A stretch of 64,000 nucleotides of DNA from positions 62,001 to 126,000 of the forward strand of contig NZ_JAENJG010000002.1 in the NCBI RefSeq assembly GCF_016597785.1, in the 5' to 3' direction. Position numbers and translations under genes: made by a program. This document shows, in pieces, positions 16,642 to 25,186 of this stretch. Source of the DNA: Leucobacter sp. L43 (GTDB taxonomy: Bacteria > Actinomycetota > Actinomycetes > Actinomycetales > Microbacteriaceae). The notes under the pieces are model-generated. The model ran no database searches and was not told the DNA's origin. It worked only from the letters and a program-made list of their open reading frames with translations. How positions within the stretch are numbered: the first letter of the stretch is position 1; the number at the start of each line of letters is the position of its first letter.

Positions 16642-17439
16642 TCAGCGCAGCTCCCGTCGTCGAAACACCCCCACAGCTACCACCATCAGCACCGCACACA
16701 GCCCCAGCCCGGTCGCAACCGGCCACCAGATCGCGGGCGCATCGGGAAGAGTGCCCGTGGCCGTCGCCATTGCGGCCGGGAGGAGGCCCGCGGGCGTGAA
16801 CTCAGCGAGACGCGGTGCTACGCCCGCGAGTGCCAACAGGAAGAACGTGCCGACGCCGATGCCCGCGGCGGCGGCCATCGCGTCGAATGTCGCTGAGGCG
16901 AGCAGCGACACCGTGATGAGCACCGTGGCGAGCACGACCCAGAGCCCGGTCGCGCCAAGCACCGCCGCTAAGTCACCGCCGCCAGCGCCGTCACCAGCAC
17001 CACCAAACACGACCCGGGTCACACCCCAAGACACCAGCGCCCCCACGAACGCAGCAACCGCAACGAACCCCACGAGCACCACCGCGTGGCTCACCACGTA
17101 CGCGGCCCGCGACGCGGGCTTCACGAGCAGCAGCGATGCGACGCCCGAGCGCACCTCGGTGTTGATGGCGCCGGCTGCCATGATTACGACCACGAAGACG
17201 GCGAGCTGTGAGAGGTCGGTGATCCACCGCGCTGCCGCGTCAGCGGCCGTGGGTTCGGGCAGCGCGAGCGCGGTGAGCTCGCCACCGCCGAGCGCCCCGG
17301 CGAGAATCTCGTTGGTGAAGCGCGCGATGAGGGGGCCGCTCGCCGCGAGGAAGACGAGCACGACGGGCAGCACCCAGATGCGCCAGGTGCGCACCACCTC
17401 GCGAGCGCGCAGCCGCAGGAGCGGAAGCATGGCGTTCAT
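16642..17439 (-). CDS. ABC-2 type exporter permease (265 aa)
   Basis: This hydrophobic protein has about six membrane helices and the ABC-2 permease layout: a basic N-terminal RLRAREVVRTWRIW, the first helix, a long loop, then INTEVRSGVASLLLVKPASRAAYVVSH, which is the coupling region, followed by four or five helices and FRRRELR at the C-terminus. The start ATG 17439 overlaps the ATPase stop codon (ATGA). The longer open frame to 17514 lies inside the ATPase gene and is rejected. It is the last gene of the PadR-linked cassette. The exported substrate is unknown, and antimicrobial or peptide export would be typical. Confidence 0.85.
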   Translation of the reverse strand: MNAMLPLLRLRAREVVRTWRIWVLPVVLVFLAASGPLIARFTNEILAGALGGGELTALALPEPTAADAAARWITDLSQLAVFVVVIMAAGAINTEVRSGVASLLLVKPASRAAYVVSHAVVLVGFVAVAAFVGALVSWGVTRVVFGGAGDGAGGGDLAAVLGATGLWVVLATVLITVSLLASATFDAMAAAAGIGVGTFFLLALAGVAPRLAEFTPAGLLPAAMATATGTLPDAPAIWWPVATGLGLCAVLMVVAVGVFRRRELR

Positions 17440-18401
17440 CGGGCACCCTCCACGAGATCGACGAACACGTCTTCGAGGCTGGCCGCCCGAGGTTCGAGCC
17501 GGAAGAGGCGGCAACCGAGCGAGCTCACGACGGCGGCGACGCGGGCGGCACCATCCTCCACGTCGTCGACGGTAACCACGAGGGCGCGCGACCCGGGGGC
17601 GTCATCGGCCACGTCGAGCACCCAGCCGGATCCGGCACCAACCCTCGTAGCAGCACGAAGCGCCTCGCGCAGCCGCTCCGGTTCATCGGTCTCGACGACG
17701 AGTCGACTGCGCGATCCGCCGAGTCTGGCCCGCACATCGCGGAGCGCGCCCTCGGCGGCGACGCGTCCATTGCTGAGAATTGCGACGTCGTCGCAGACGC
17801 GCTCGACGTCGGGCAGCAGGTGCGTGGAGAAGAACACGGTCGTCTTTCCTTTGAGTTCGGTGATGAGTTCGAGCACGGCTCGGCGGCCCATCGGGTCGAG
17901 TGCGGAGGTCGGTTCGTCGAGCACGAGCAGCTGCGGGCTGTTGATGAGGGCCTGCGCGAGACCGAGCCGCTGACGCATGCCGCGCGAGTATCCGCCGACG
18001 CGGGCGCGGGTGTCGGCGAGGCCGGTGAGCTCGAGCAGCTCAGGAACCCGGCGCCGAACAGTGTTCTGGGGGAGCTGAAACAGCGTCGCGGCCTGCTCGA
18101 GCACCTCGCGCGCGGTCATCCACGACGGAAACCCGGGAACATCGGGGCAGTAGCCGATGAGGGGCCGCACCTCGGCGCTGCCGGGCGCGTGGCCGAGCAT
18201 GCGGGCGCTGCCACTGGTCGCGCGGGCGAGGGCGAGCAGGATCCGGATCGCCGTCGTCTTCCCCGCCCCATTCGCGCCGAGAAAACCGAACACCGACCCC
18301 TGCTCGACCCGCAGATTCAGGCCATCGAGCGCGGGCCGCGATCCGTAGTGCTTCGTGAGCGAACGGGTTTCGATCGTGGGCGAGTCGTGGGGGCCGCTCA
18401 T
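17436..18401 (-). CDS. ABC exporter ATPase (321 aa)
   Basis: This is a single ABC domain with Walker A GANGAGKT (42-49), signature YSRGMRQRLGLAQAL, Walker B LLVLDEPTSALDP and the switch His in FFSTHLLPDVERV. The C-terminal ~90 residues are the accessory domain common in ABC-2 exporter ATPases. The true start is ATG 18401 (MSGPHDSPTI), which overlaps the upstream stop by four bases. A longer frame to 18575 lies within the PLDc_N gene and has no protein-like character. It pairs with the permease at 16642-17439. Confidence 0.9.
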   Translation of the reverse strand: MSGPHDSPTIETRSLTKHYGSRPALDGLNLRVEQGSVFGFLGANGAGKTTAIRILLALARATSGSARMLGHAPGSAEVRPLIGYCPDVPGFPSWMTAREVLEQAATLFQLPQNTVRRRVPELLELTGLADTRARVGGYSRGMRQRLGLAQALINSPQLLVLDEPTSALDPMGRRAVLELITELKGKTTVFFSTHLLPDVERVCDDVAILSNGRVAAEGALRDVRARLGGSRSRLVVETDEPERLREALRAATRVGAGSGWVLDVADDAPGSRALVVTVDDVEDGAARVAAVVSSLGCRLFRLEPRAASLEDVFVDLVEGAR

Positions 18402-18715
18402 CGCTGCACCCCGGTCGCACCGGGCTCGGAGCCGTACAGGCCCTGGACGGTGCTCGCCACGTTCGCCGGAGCCTGCGCGGCAGTGTCGGCGACGGGCGCG
18501 GGTCGGCGGCCCACCGCGAGGAACAGGATCGGCCCGATCGTATTCGCCACCAGGATGATGAGCACCCACGGCCACTTGCGTCCGAACTGCACCCGCTGCG
18601 TGGGGGTCTTGACGAGCACCAGCAGGCTGACCGCGGCGAGCAACGCCTGCAGCGACAGGGCGACCACCACGATGAGCCCGGTCGTCGTGGCCAGTGAGGG
18701 GAAATCCGTATTCAT
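18398..18715 (-). CDS. PLDc_N-domain small membrane protein (105 aa)
   Basis: This short protein has two hydrophobic helices separated by a conserved turn. After the second helix comes the hallmark of the phospholipase-D nuclease N-terminal domain (KWPWVLIILVANTIGPILF, then VGRRPAP). Despite the name, such stand-alone proteins have no catalytic part and often sit beside ABC exporters in actinobacteria and bacilli, probably as a membrane partner. Start ATG 18715 is favoured by the upstream GAAAGAAGA. It overlaps the ATPase start by four bases. An inverted repeat (18755-18778) just upstream is the likely operator. Confidence 0.82.
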   Translation of the reverse strand: MNTDFPSLATTTGLIVVVALSLQALLAAVSLLVLVKTPTQRVQFGRKWPWVLIILVANTIGPILFLAVGRRPAPVADTAAQAPANVASTVQGLYGSEPGATGVQR

Positions 18716-18754
18716 GCGCGATCTTCTTTCTCGGCGTGCGAAGCCAGTGGGTAG

Positions 18755-18778
18755 GTATTGCCTATATCCTTGCAATAC
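18755..18778. promoter_or_regulatory. Inverted repeat GTATTGC-N10-GCAATAC, probable PadR operator
   Basis: GTATTGC (18755-18761) and GCAATAC (18772-18778) are perfect mirror images with a 10-base spacer, about 40 bases upstream of the PLDc_N start. The same half-sites recur in front of the padR gene at 20087-20160. Dyads in promoters of padR and its target transporter are the usual PadR pattern. This is my best candidate for the shared operator of the cassette. Confidence 0.65.
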
Positions 18779-18860
18779 AAAGTACCCGAGTCAAGTCGGC
18801 CGTGTCGGTGGCCGGATCGCGCAGCGCACCGCCGCCTCAGCCCATGCGGGCCCGTTTCGC

Positions 18861-19748
18861 CTACGGAGTGGGCGTCGTGCCCGCGCTCACATCTGTGCCA
18901 GCGCCCGCACCGGCCGCGCGCCAGGCGCGGCGGAGCCCGGCCCGCAACGGCAGCACGATCATGGCGAGCGCTGCCGCGATCCCGAGGGGGAGGGTCGCGG
19001 GGACGAGCAGCCCCCAGCGTCCGTGCGGGTGCCGCGCGTCGAGTATCGATGCGGCGATCACGGAAGCCGACATCGCGGTGAGCGTCGTCGCGCTCGCGGT
19101 GCGCACGAGCTGGTCCTCGGTCGACGTCTGCTCCCGCGCGGCCCACAGTGCCGCGCCGACGCCGAGCGCAGCGGTAGCGGCGAGAGCGCGCTTCGACCCG
19201 GAGCGATTGCGCCGCCCCGTGAGGCTGAAGCCGGAGGCGACGCGGTCGGGGAGCCGCTTCCAGGTCAGCGCCAACGCGCCGGACGATGCCGCCGCGATCA
19301 CGAGGGGAGTGAGCTGGGCCGTGCGCACCGCGCGATCGGGAATCTGGTCGAGCACATCGCTCGTCGCGTCATCGGGGCGGATGAGCCGCATCCGCACCGC
19401 GAGCGCGCCGAGGTTGACCGTCCACCCGGCGCCGAGCAACCGCGGCACGAAGAGCTGCGGGCTCCCGGGGTTCCAGGTGCGAGACCGCACCTCGGCGCTC
19501 AGCGGGCCCCGCAGCTCGACGGGCACGCCGAGCACGCGGAGGTTGGGATTCTCGGCAGGGGAGTCGCTCGTCAGTGCGTCGAGCAGATCCGCCGCGTAAT
19601 CCTGTGCCGGCCCCAGCGCCTCGACCGGATCGATGCCGGCTTCGGAGAGCTCGTCGAGCTGGGCTGCGAGCGCTTCGAGCGCGAGCACCCGATCCTGCCG
19701 CGAGAGTGTGCCGAGGTGCGCGTCGACCTCCCGCAGATACGTCTTCAT
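18861..19748 (-). CDS. HAAS/DUF1648-like membrane protein (295 aa)
   Basis: The N-terminal ~70 residues form a helical HAAS-like region (YLREVDAHLGTLSRQDR, then ALAAQLDEL and ALGPAQDYAADLLDAL). This region typically follows PadR genes and is thought to interact with the regulator. The C-terminal half has four or five hydrophobic helices and a DUF1648-like segment (LTWKRLPDRVASGFSLTGR). ATG 19748 is chosen because it overlaps the padR stop (ATGA) and starts the HAAS region. The frame upstream to 20006 lies within padR. It is probably a membrane sensor that couples cell-envelope stress to PadR, by analogy. Confidence 0.72.
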   Translation of the reverse strand: MKTYLREVDAHLGTLSRQDRVLALEALAAQLDELSEAGIDPVEALGPAQDYAADLLDALTSDSPAENPNLRVLGVPVELRGPLSAEVRSRTWNPGSPQLFVPRLLGAGWTVNLGALAVRMRLIRPDDATSDVLDQIPDRAVRTAQLTPLVIAAASSGALALTWKRLPDRVASGFSLTGRRNRSGSKRALAATAALGVGAALWAAREQTSTEDQLVRTASATTLTAMSASVIAASILDARHPHGRWGLLVPATLPLGIAAALAMIVLPLRAGLRRAWRAAGAGAGTDVSAGTTPTP

Positions 19749-20086
19749 GCGTCGCCCTCCAGCTGCAAGATGTGGTGCATCGCGCTGCTGAGGGCGCTCC
19801 ATGCGGTGGCTCCCTCGGTGAGAGCGGCACGGCCCTCGTCGGTGAGGCGGTAGTACTTGCGCGGCGGCCCGCCCGCGGCCTCCACCCAGCGCGTCTCCAC
19901 CTTGTCGGCCTTGTCGAGTCGCGCGAGCAGCGGGTAGACCGTGCCCGGCGTCGCGGTCAGCGCCGGGTACTCGCCGAGCTGCTCGATGATCTCGATCGAG
20001 TAGCACTCCTCGCGGTCGAGCACGGCGAGAATCGCCAGTTCGAGCACTCCCTTGCGCAGCTGCGCGGTGCGATCACTGGTGGGCAT
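19745..20086 (-). CDS. PadR-family transcriptional regulator (113 aa)
   Basis: This is a small winged-helix regulator. It has LRKGVLELAILAVLDREECYSIEIIEQL for helices 1-3 with the PadR-typical turn, GTVYPLLARLDKADKVETRW for the recognition region, GGPPRKYYRLTDEGRAAL for the wing, and a helical dimerisation tail. Start ATG 20086 (MPTSDR) is the family-typical one. A longer frame to 20191 crosses the promoter. It sits at the head of a minus-strand cassette with HAAS, PLDc_N and ABC exporter genes, and half-sites of the proposed operator lie just upstream, which suggests autoregulation. Confidence 0.9.
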   Translation of the reverse strand: MPTSDRTAQLRKGVLELAILAVLDREECYSIEIIEQLGEYPALTATPGTVYPLLARLDKADKVETRWVEAAGGPPRKYYRLTDEGRAALTEGATAWSALSSAMHHILQLEGDA

Positions 20087-20098
20087 GCTGAACAGCCT

Positions 20099-20160
20099 TG
20101 CAATACCTAGGTGGGTTGTCAACGCGGGAGCGGGGATCGGTAGTGGCCCCTCGGTATTGC
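20099..20160. promoter_or_regulatory. padR promoter region with GCAATAC / GTATTGC half-sites
   Basis: GCAATAC occurs at 20099-20105, right behind the padR ribosome site (AAGG on the minus strand), and GTATTGC at 20154-20160. Both match the dyad at 18755-18778 exactly, so PadR probably controls its own gene as well as the transporter. The remaining bases to 20325 hold the promoter of the adhesin gene, with no clear boxes. Confidence 0.5.
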
Positions 20161-20325
20161 TGTGATGGGCGATGCAGGATCGCTCTCCCATCGATCAGAC
20201 TGTCTTACTTCTCCGACCAAAGTGTCGCACTGGGGCGGAAGGGGTGTTTCATTTTGTGCCCTACTCTTTCGCACAGGAAGAATCGTGCTTAGCCTGTGCG
20301 TGTCATCACAGTGAGGTGGTCTGAT

Positions 20326-23300
20326 ATGCACAGTGCTCCCGCGGTCGCCAAACGGCGGCCAGGTTCGAGGTTCGTCGCGATTCTGATCTGCGCCGCAGTC
20401 GCTGCGTCGGGTCTCGTTCTGACAGGGGTGACGGGCGGCATAACGCCGGCGGCCGCGGCGGAGACGGATCTTCTGGACTGCACGCCGACCTCGCCGTTCG
20501 TCTACAACCTGCGAAGCCCCGACCAGACGGTCGGCGGGGAGCGCGTGAACCGGGTGGAACGGGTGAACGTCACGACGGGGGAGGTCGAGGTCATCGCCGA
20601 CTTCTCGGCCGCGTCGGCGCCACCGGATCTGGTGATCGAGGAGCAGGTGAACGGGCTCGGCATTCGACGGGATGCCCAGGGCCGGGGGCGATGGCTGGTG
20701 TTCTCAACGAGCAACATCGCCGACCTGGAAGCGCCCCGGAACGTCTACCAGTACGACCTCTTGACCGAAGAGCTGGTGACGTCGCGCATTCCCGACGAGA
20801 TATGGGCGGCGGATTCGAATCACACGACGCGGCACGGTGCGGTTGATCTGAGCACGGGGATCTACTACACGGCGACCCACCGCAACAATACGGATGAGTT
20901 CACGTTGATCGCGTTCGACTTCGCAACCGAGGACGTGTGGCTGGCCGGTCATCTGGCGACGCCGGGCGCATCGGGATCGAGCGGTGACATGGCGTTCGAT
21001 TCGCTGGGAAATCTGTTCTTCGTGGTGGGGGGCCAGTCTTCTGCTCGGCAGTTCACCGGGCCCGCCGGGTCGCTGCCCACAACGCCGGGCGAGCAGGTGG
21101 AGCTGACGCTGACGGACATCGGCGGTGCCGCCACCGATGATGCGGCGGCGCAGCAGGTGCCCCCGCTGTCTCGGACGAACGGGGTCGGTGTCGCGTTCGG
21201 CCCCGATGGGTACTTGTACGAGACCTTCGGGTCCGGCTTCCTGTACCGTGTCGACCCCTCGACGGGCACGATCGTTCCCGATTCGAGCGTGCGTCCGCAA
21301 GATGTGGCTCTCGTCGACCTTGGTCCCGCTCAACCCGGGTCGTCAGCTCGAGGAGGGTCATCAACAGATCTGGCGACCTGCGCCTCGCCCAGCACGCTCG
21401 AAGTGCTCAAATACGTGAACCACCGCGCTGAGGACGCCGACCAGTTCACGCTGTCCGTCGCCCGCGACGACGGAGTGCCCGTCGGCGAACCAGCGACGAC
21501 GAGCGGAGACGACGATGGGCTCCAGGCCGAGAAAGTCGGCCCCGTCGGCATCCTGTCGCTGCACGAAGACGGCACCACGCCCTGGTCGCACACGATCACC
21601 GAGGTAGGAGCCGGATCCACGGATCTCGCCGACTACGACACGAGCTACCGATGCGTGGACCGCAACGACCCGGGGTGGGGGTCGTACGAGGGCACGCTCA
21701 GTGACGCAGACGAGCGCAGTTTCACCATTCCTACGCCACCGCGCGGGGCTCCGGGCGGAAGCCGGGCGATCGTGTGCACGCTGACCAATGCCGCACCGGG
21801 AAACCCGATCATTCAGAAGAGCTTCGATGCAGGCACGCCATCCGCCGTAGTCGACGACGTCACCGTGACCGGGACGTACCGATGCGAGTTCACGGGAACC
21901 GATCCGGCGACGGTGAACGAGGGCACCTGGATCGCGCGAGGCGCGGCACCCGCCCTGCTGGTGCCGGCAGAGGGATCGAGCACAGACGTTCCCATCGGAT
22001 CGGTGTGCCGGGTCTGGGAGGACGAGCTCGAGAACTCCGTGTTCCCCGACGACTCGTGGGCGTGGGGAACGCCGGTGCTCTCGCCGGAGACGCCCGGCGA
22101 CCCCGCTTCAGCGACGGTGACGATCACTGCCGACGACCCGGTGGCGAACACCGTCTCGATCGTGAATTCCGCGCGGCAGTCGACCGGGCCGCTGCAGATC
22201 GTGAAGGACTTCACCGGGGAGGTGCCGGACTGGGTCGCGGGCGTCGTATTCGACGGTACGTACACCTGTACGTACCCCGGCCTGGACACCGTCCCTGGAA
22301 CGGATGACGATATCGTCAACGCGGGAACGTGGCAGATCACGGGCATCGGCGGCGCTTCACTCGATCCCGAAGCGCCTGCCCTTCCAGTCAACTCCCGATG
22401 CACGATCACCGAGAACGCGCCTTCCGACGAGGACCTCCCCGATGCTGCGTGGCACTGGTTGGCACCGGCCTTCGAGCCTGCTTCGACGAGCGGAACCGCA
22501 GCGGATCTCACGGTCCGCGACCCGGAGGCGAACGTTGCGACGATCACGAACTCGGCGACCGCATTCCGGATCGTCAAGGCGTTTCCCGAGGGTGCCCCGG
22601 AATGGCTGAATGAGGTCACCTACACCGGAGAATACGTCTGCGACACCGGTGCAGGCTCGATCGGGGGTTCCTGGACGATCACCGGCGCAGGCATCGCCGA
22701 CCTTGCCGCGAGCGGAGATGATCCATCTGCGATTCCGCTCGGATCCACATGCACCGCGACGGAAGACCCGCTCGACGACGCCGACTTGCCCGACGACACC
22801 TGGTCCTGGGCGAGCGCCGAGATATCCCCGGCTTCCGTGACCATCGGATCGAACCTCGAGGCGGGTACGCTCACCGTGACGAACGACGCGACGCAGGAGC
22901 TGCCCACCACCGCACTCACGGTTGAGAAAGCGTTCGCGGATGACGCCCCGGAGTGGCTCGCAGACGTGACCTACACCGGGACGTACGTGTGCGCCTCCGA
23001 CGAGGTCGAGCTGACCGGCAGCTGGAGCGTCACCGGGGAAGGTGCGGCCACGCTCACTCCGGAGGAGGGCTCCACCACGGACTTCCCTGTCGGCTCGGAG
23101 TGCACCGTTGCTGAAGACGCGCTCGACCCGGAGTCTCTGCCCAATGAATCGTGGGCCTGGGAAGAGCCGGTGATCGATCCGGTTCCGGTCGTGCTCGCCG
23201 ACGACGGCGACAATACGGTCACCGTCACGAACAATGCCACTCAAGCGACGACCGACCTGGCGATCTTCAAGACGTTCACCGAGGGTTCGCCCGCATGGGT

Positions 23301-25149
23301 GAACGAGATCACCTACACGGGCGCGTACGCCTGCCTGATCGGTGAAGAGCGGAACTCCGGCACGTGGAGCGCCGTCGGCGGCAGTGCAGCGCTGCTCGTT
23401 CCCGACGAAGGCACTTCCGCGAACCTGCCTGTGGGCTCGGAGTGCACGGTCACGGAGGATGCCCTCGATCCGGAACTCCTGCCGAACGAATCCTGGGCGT
23501 GGAGACCACCGGTGATCACCCCGGTTCCCCTCGTGCTCACCAGCGACGGTGAGAACAGTGTGATGGTCACGAACAGCGCCGCACAGGCGACCACGGGTAT
23601 GAACATCGTGAAAGCGTTCCCCGAAGATTCTCCCGGTTGGCTCGGGGAGATCACCTACACGGGTACCTATTCCTGTGTGATCGGAGAAGAAATGAACACG
23701 GGCACGTGGTCCGTAACCGGCGCCGGTGAGGCGATGATCGCGGCCGATGCAGGCACGAGCAGTGCTCTCCCCGTCGGATCACTCTGCGACGTCGCCGAAG
23801 ACCTGCCACCGGAGGGGGTGCTTCCGAACTCCTCCTGGTCCTGGGAAGACCCGATCATCGATCCGGTCCCGCTCGAATTGACGGTCGACGGCGACAACAC
23901 GGTGACCGTGACGAACTCGGCCACACAGGCTCTTACAGCGCTGACGGTCGTGAAAGCGTTCGGCGCAGACAGCCCGGAGTGGATGAACGAGGTCACCTAC
24001 ACGGGCACGTACCGCTGCGCGATCGACGATGAGGTGCACACAGGCGACTGGGCAGTCACCGGCGCCGGGGTGGCAGTGCTGACCCCTGCAGAGTCGTCGT
24101 CCACCGACATCCCCGTCGGATCGGCATGCACCGTCGCCGAGAACGCGCTCGACGACGCCGAGTTGCCGGACGCGACGTGGAGCTGGAGCGCGCCGGTCGT
24201 CGATCCGAATCCGCTCATCCTCGCTGACGGCGCGGAGAACACGATCACGGTGACCAACGGCGCCGAACAGGTGCCGATGACGACTCTTGCAATCGAGAAG
24301 GTCTTTCCCGAGGGAGCTGCCGACTGGCTGAACGACGTGGGATACACCGGTGAATACACCTGCAGCTTTGCCGACATCTCCTACGCCGGCACGTGGGCGA
24401 TCACCGGGACGGGCGCCGCAGTGTTGCAGCCCGGCGCCGAGCTGCCGATCGGGGCCGAGTGCAGCGCGACCGAAGACGCGCCGAGTGCGGATGACCTTCC
24501 CGACGCTTCATGGGCATGGGACGAGGCGGTCGTGAACCCCACGACACTCGTTCTGGGGGAGGACGCCGAGACGAATGTTCTGACGGTGACGAACTCCGCC
24601 AGCCGAGTGACGGGAGACTTGGAGATACATAAGGTTCTCGCCGATGGCAGCCCTGAGTGGCTGGACGGCATCACATACACTGGCACGTTCGTCTGTTCGT
24701 TCGAAGACGAGAATTATGACGGCACGTGGTCGGTCACGGGCGCGGGAACAGCGGACCTGGCACCCGATCGGGAAGTGCCGAACGGCGCCGTATGCTCCGT
24801 GTCGGAGGACGAGCTCAGAGCAGACGATCTCCCGGACCGGAGCTGGCAGTGGGAACAGCCGCGTATCGACATCCAATCGATCACCATCGACGCTGATGCC
24901 CCCGTCACTCCGGTGCAGGTCACGAATGCCGTCCAGCACAGCGGGGCTCCCGAACCAGCCCCGATTCCGCCGACTCCCGCACCTCCGGGGCCCGGCCCGC
25001 TTCCCACGACCGGCGGCGACGCGCCCGTCTGGTTGATGTCGCTCGCCGGGGTCGGCCTGCTTCTGGGAGCGGGGCTCCTTGCGCTCAGTCGCCGCCGAGA
25101 ACGGCAGTCTGCATCTCAGTCGGCAATCCGGTCGTTCTCGGGGAAGTGA
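20326..25149 (+). CDS. LPTTG-anchored surface adhesin with nine DUF5979-like repeats (1607 aa)
   Basis: The protein starts with a signal peptide (basic RRPGSR, hydrophobic core, cleavage near PAAAAE). An N-terminal ~330-residue domain reads like a beta-propeller (DSLGNLFFVVGG, GVAFGPDGYLYETFG). From ~490 to ~1530 come nine consecutive ~110-residue modules, each with a start like IVKAFPEGAPEWLNEVTYTG, two Cys (YVC...SECTV) and an ending TVTNSATQ, typical of DUF5979. A Pro-rich wall spacer follows, then LPTTG (1559-1563), a hydrophobic helix and RRRERQ, a standard sortase signal. The start is ATG 20326, behind GAGGTGG (20312-20318). A GTG at 20296 has no such site. It should be an elongated cell-wall protein for adhesion. 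No sortase gene is in the window. Confidence 0.9.
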   Translation: MHSAPAVAKRRPGSRFVAILICAAVAASGLVLTGVTGGITPAAAAETDLLDCTPTSPFVYNLRSPDQTVGGERVNRVERVNVTTGEVEVIADFSAASAPPDLVIEEQVNGLGIRRDAQGRGRWLVFSTSNIADLEAPRNVYQYDLLTEELVTSRIPDEIWAADSNHTTRHGAVDLSTGIYYTATHRNNTDEFTLIAFDFATEDVWLAGHLATPGASGSSGDMAFDSLGNLFFVVGGQSSARQFTGPAGSLPTTPGEQVELTLTDIGGAATDDAAAQQVPPLSRTNGVGVAFGPDGYLYETFGSGFLYRVDPSTGTIVPDSSVRPQDVALVDLGPAQPGSSARGGSSTDLATCASPSTLEVLKYVNHRAEDADQFTLSVARDDGVPVGEPATTSGDDDGLQAEKVGPVGILSLHEDGTTPWSHTITEVGAGSTDLADYDTSYRCVDRNDPGWGSYEGTLSDADERSFTIPTPPRGAPGGSRAIVCTLTNAAPGNPIIQKSFDAGTPSAVVDDVTVTGTYRCEFTGTDPATVNEGTWIARGAAPALLVPAEGSSTDVPIGSVCRVWEDELENSVFPDDSWAWGTPVLSPETPGDPASATVTITADDPVANTVSIVNSARQSTGPLQIVKDFTGEVPDWVAGVVFDGTYTCTYPGLDTVPGTDDDIVNAGTWQITGIGGASLDPEAPALPVNSRCTITENAPSDEDLPDAAWHWLAPAFEPASTSGTAADLTVRDPEANVATITNSATAFRIVKAFPEGAPEWLNEVTYTGEYVCDTGAGSIGGSWTITGAGIADLAASGDDPSAIPLGSTCTATEDPLDDADLPDDTWSWASAEISPASVTIGSNLEAGTLTVTNDATQELPTTALTVEKAFADDAPEWLADVTYTGTYVCASDEVELTGSWSVTGEGAATLTPEEGSTTDFPVGSECTVAEDALDPESLPNESWAWEEPVIDPVPVVLADDGDNTVTVTNNATQATTDLAIFKTFTEGSPAWVNEITYTGAYACLIGEERNSGTWSAVGGSAALLVPDEGTSANLPVGSECTVTEDALDPELLPNESWAWRPPVITPVPLVLTSDGENSVMVTNSAAQATTGMNIVKAFPEDSPGWLGEITYTGTYSCVIGEEMNTGTWSVTGAGEAMIAADAGTSSALPVGSLCDVAEDLPPEGVLPNSSWSWEDPIIDPVPLELTVDGDNTVTVTNSATQALTALTVVKAFGADSPEWMNEVTYTGTYRCAIDDEVHTGDWAVTGAGVAVLTPAESSSTDIPVGSACTVAENALDDAELPDATWSWSAPVVDPNPLILADGAENTITVTNGAEQVPMTTLAIEKVFPEGAADWLNDVGYTGEYTCSFADISYAGTWAITGTGAAVLQPGAELPIGAECSATEDAPSADDLPDASWAWDEAVVNPTTLVLGEDAETNVLTVTNSASRVTGDLEIHKVLADGSPEWLDGITYTGTFVCSFEDENYDGTWSVTGAGTADLAPDREVPNGAVCSVSEDELRADDLPDRSWQWEQPRIDIQSITIDADAPVTPVQVTNAVQHSGAPEPAPIPPTPAPPGPGPLPTTGGDAPVWLMSLAGVGLLLGAGLLALSRRRERQSASQSAIRSFSGK

Positions 25150-25186
25150 GGAGTGCCAAGGGCGGGTACGGTGACGGACGCGTTCG

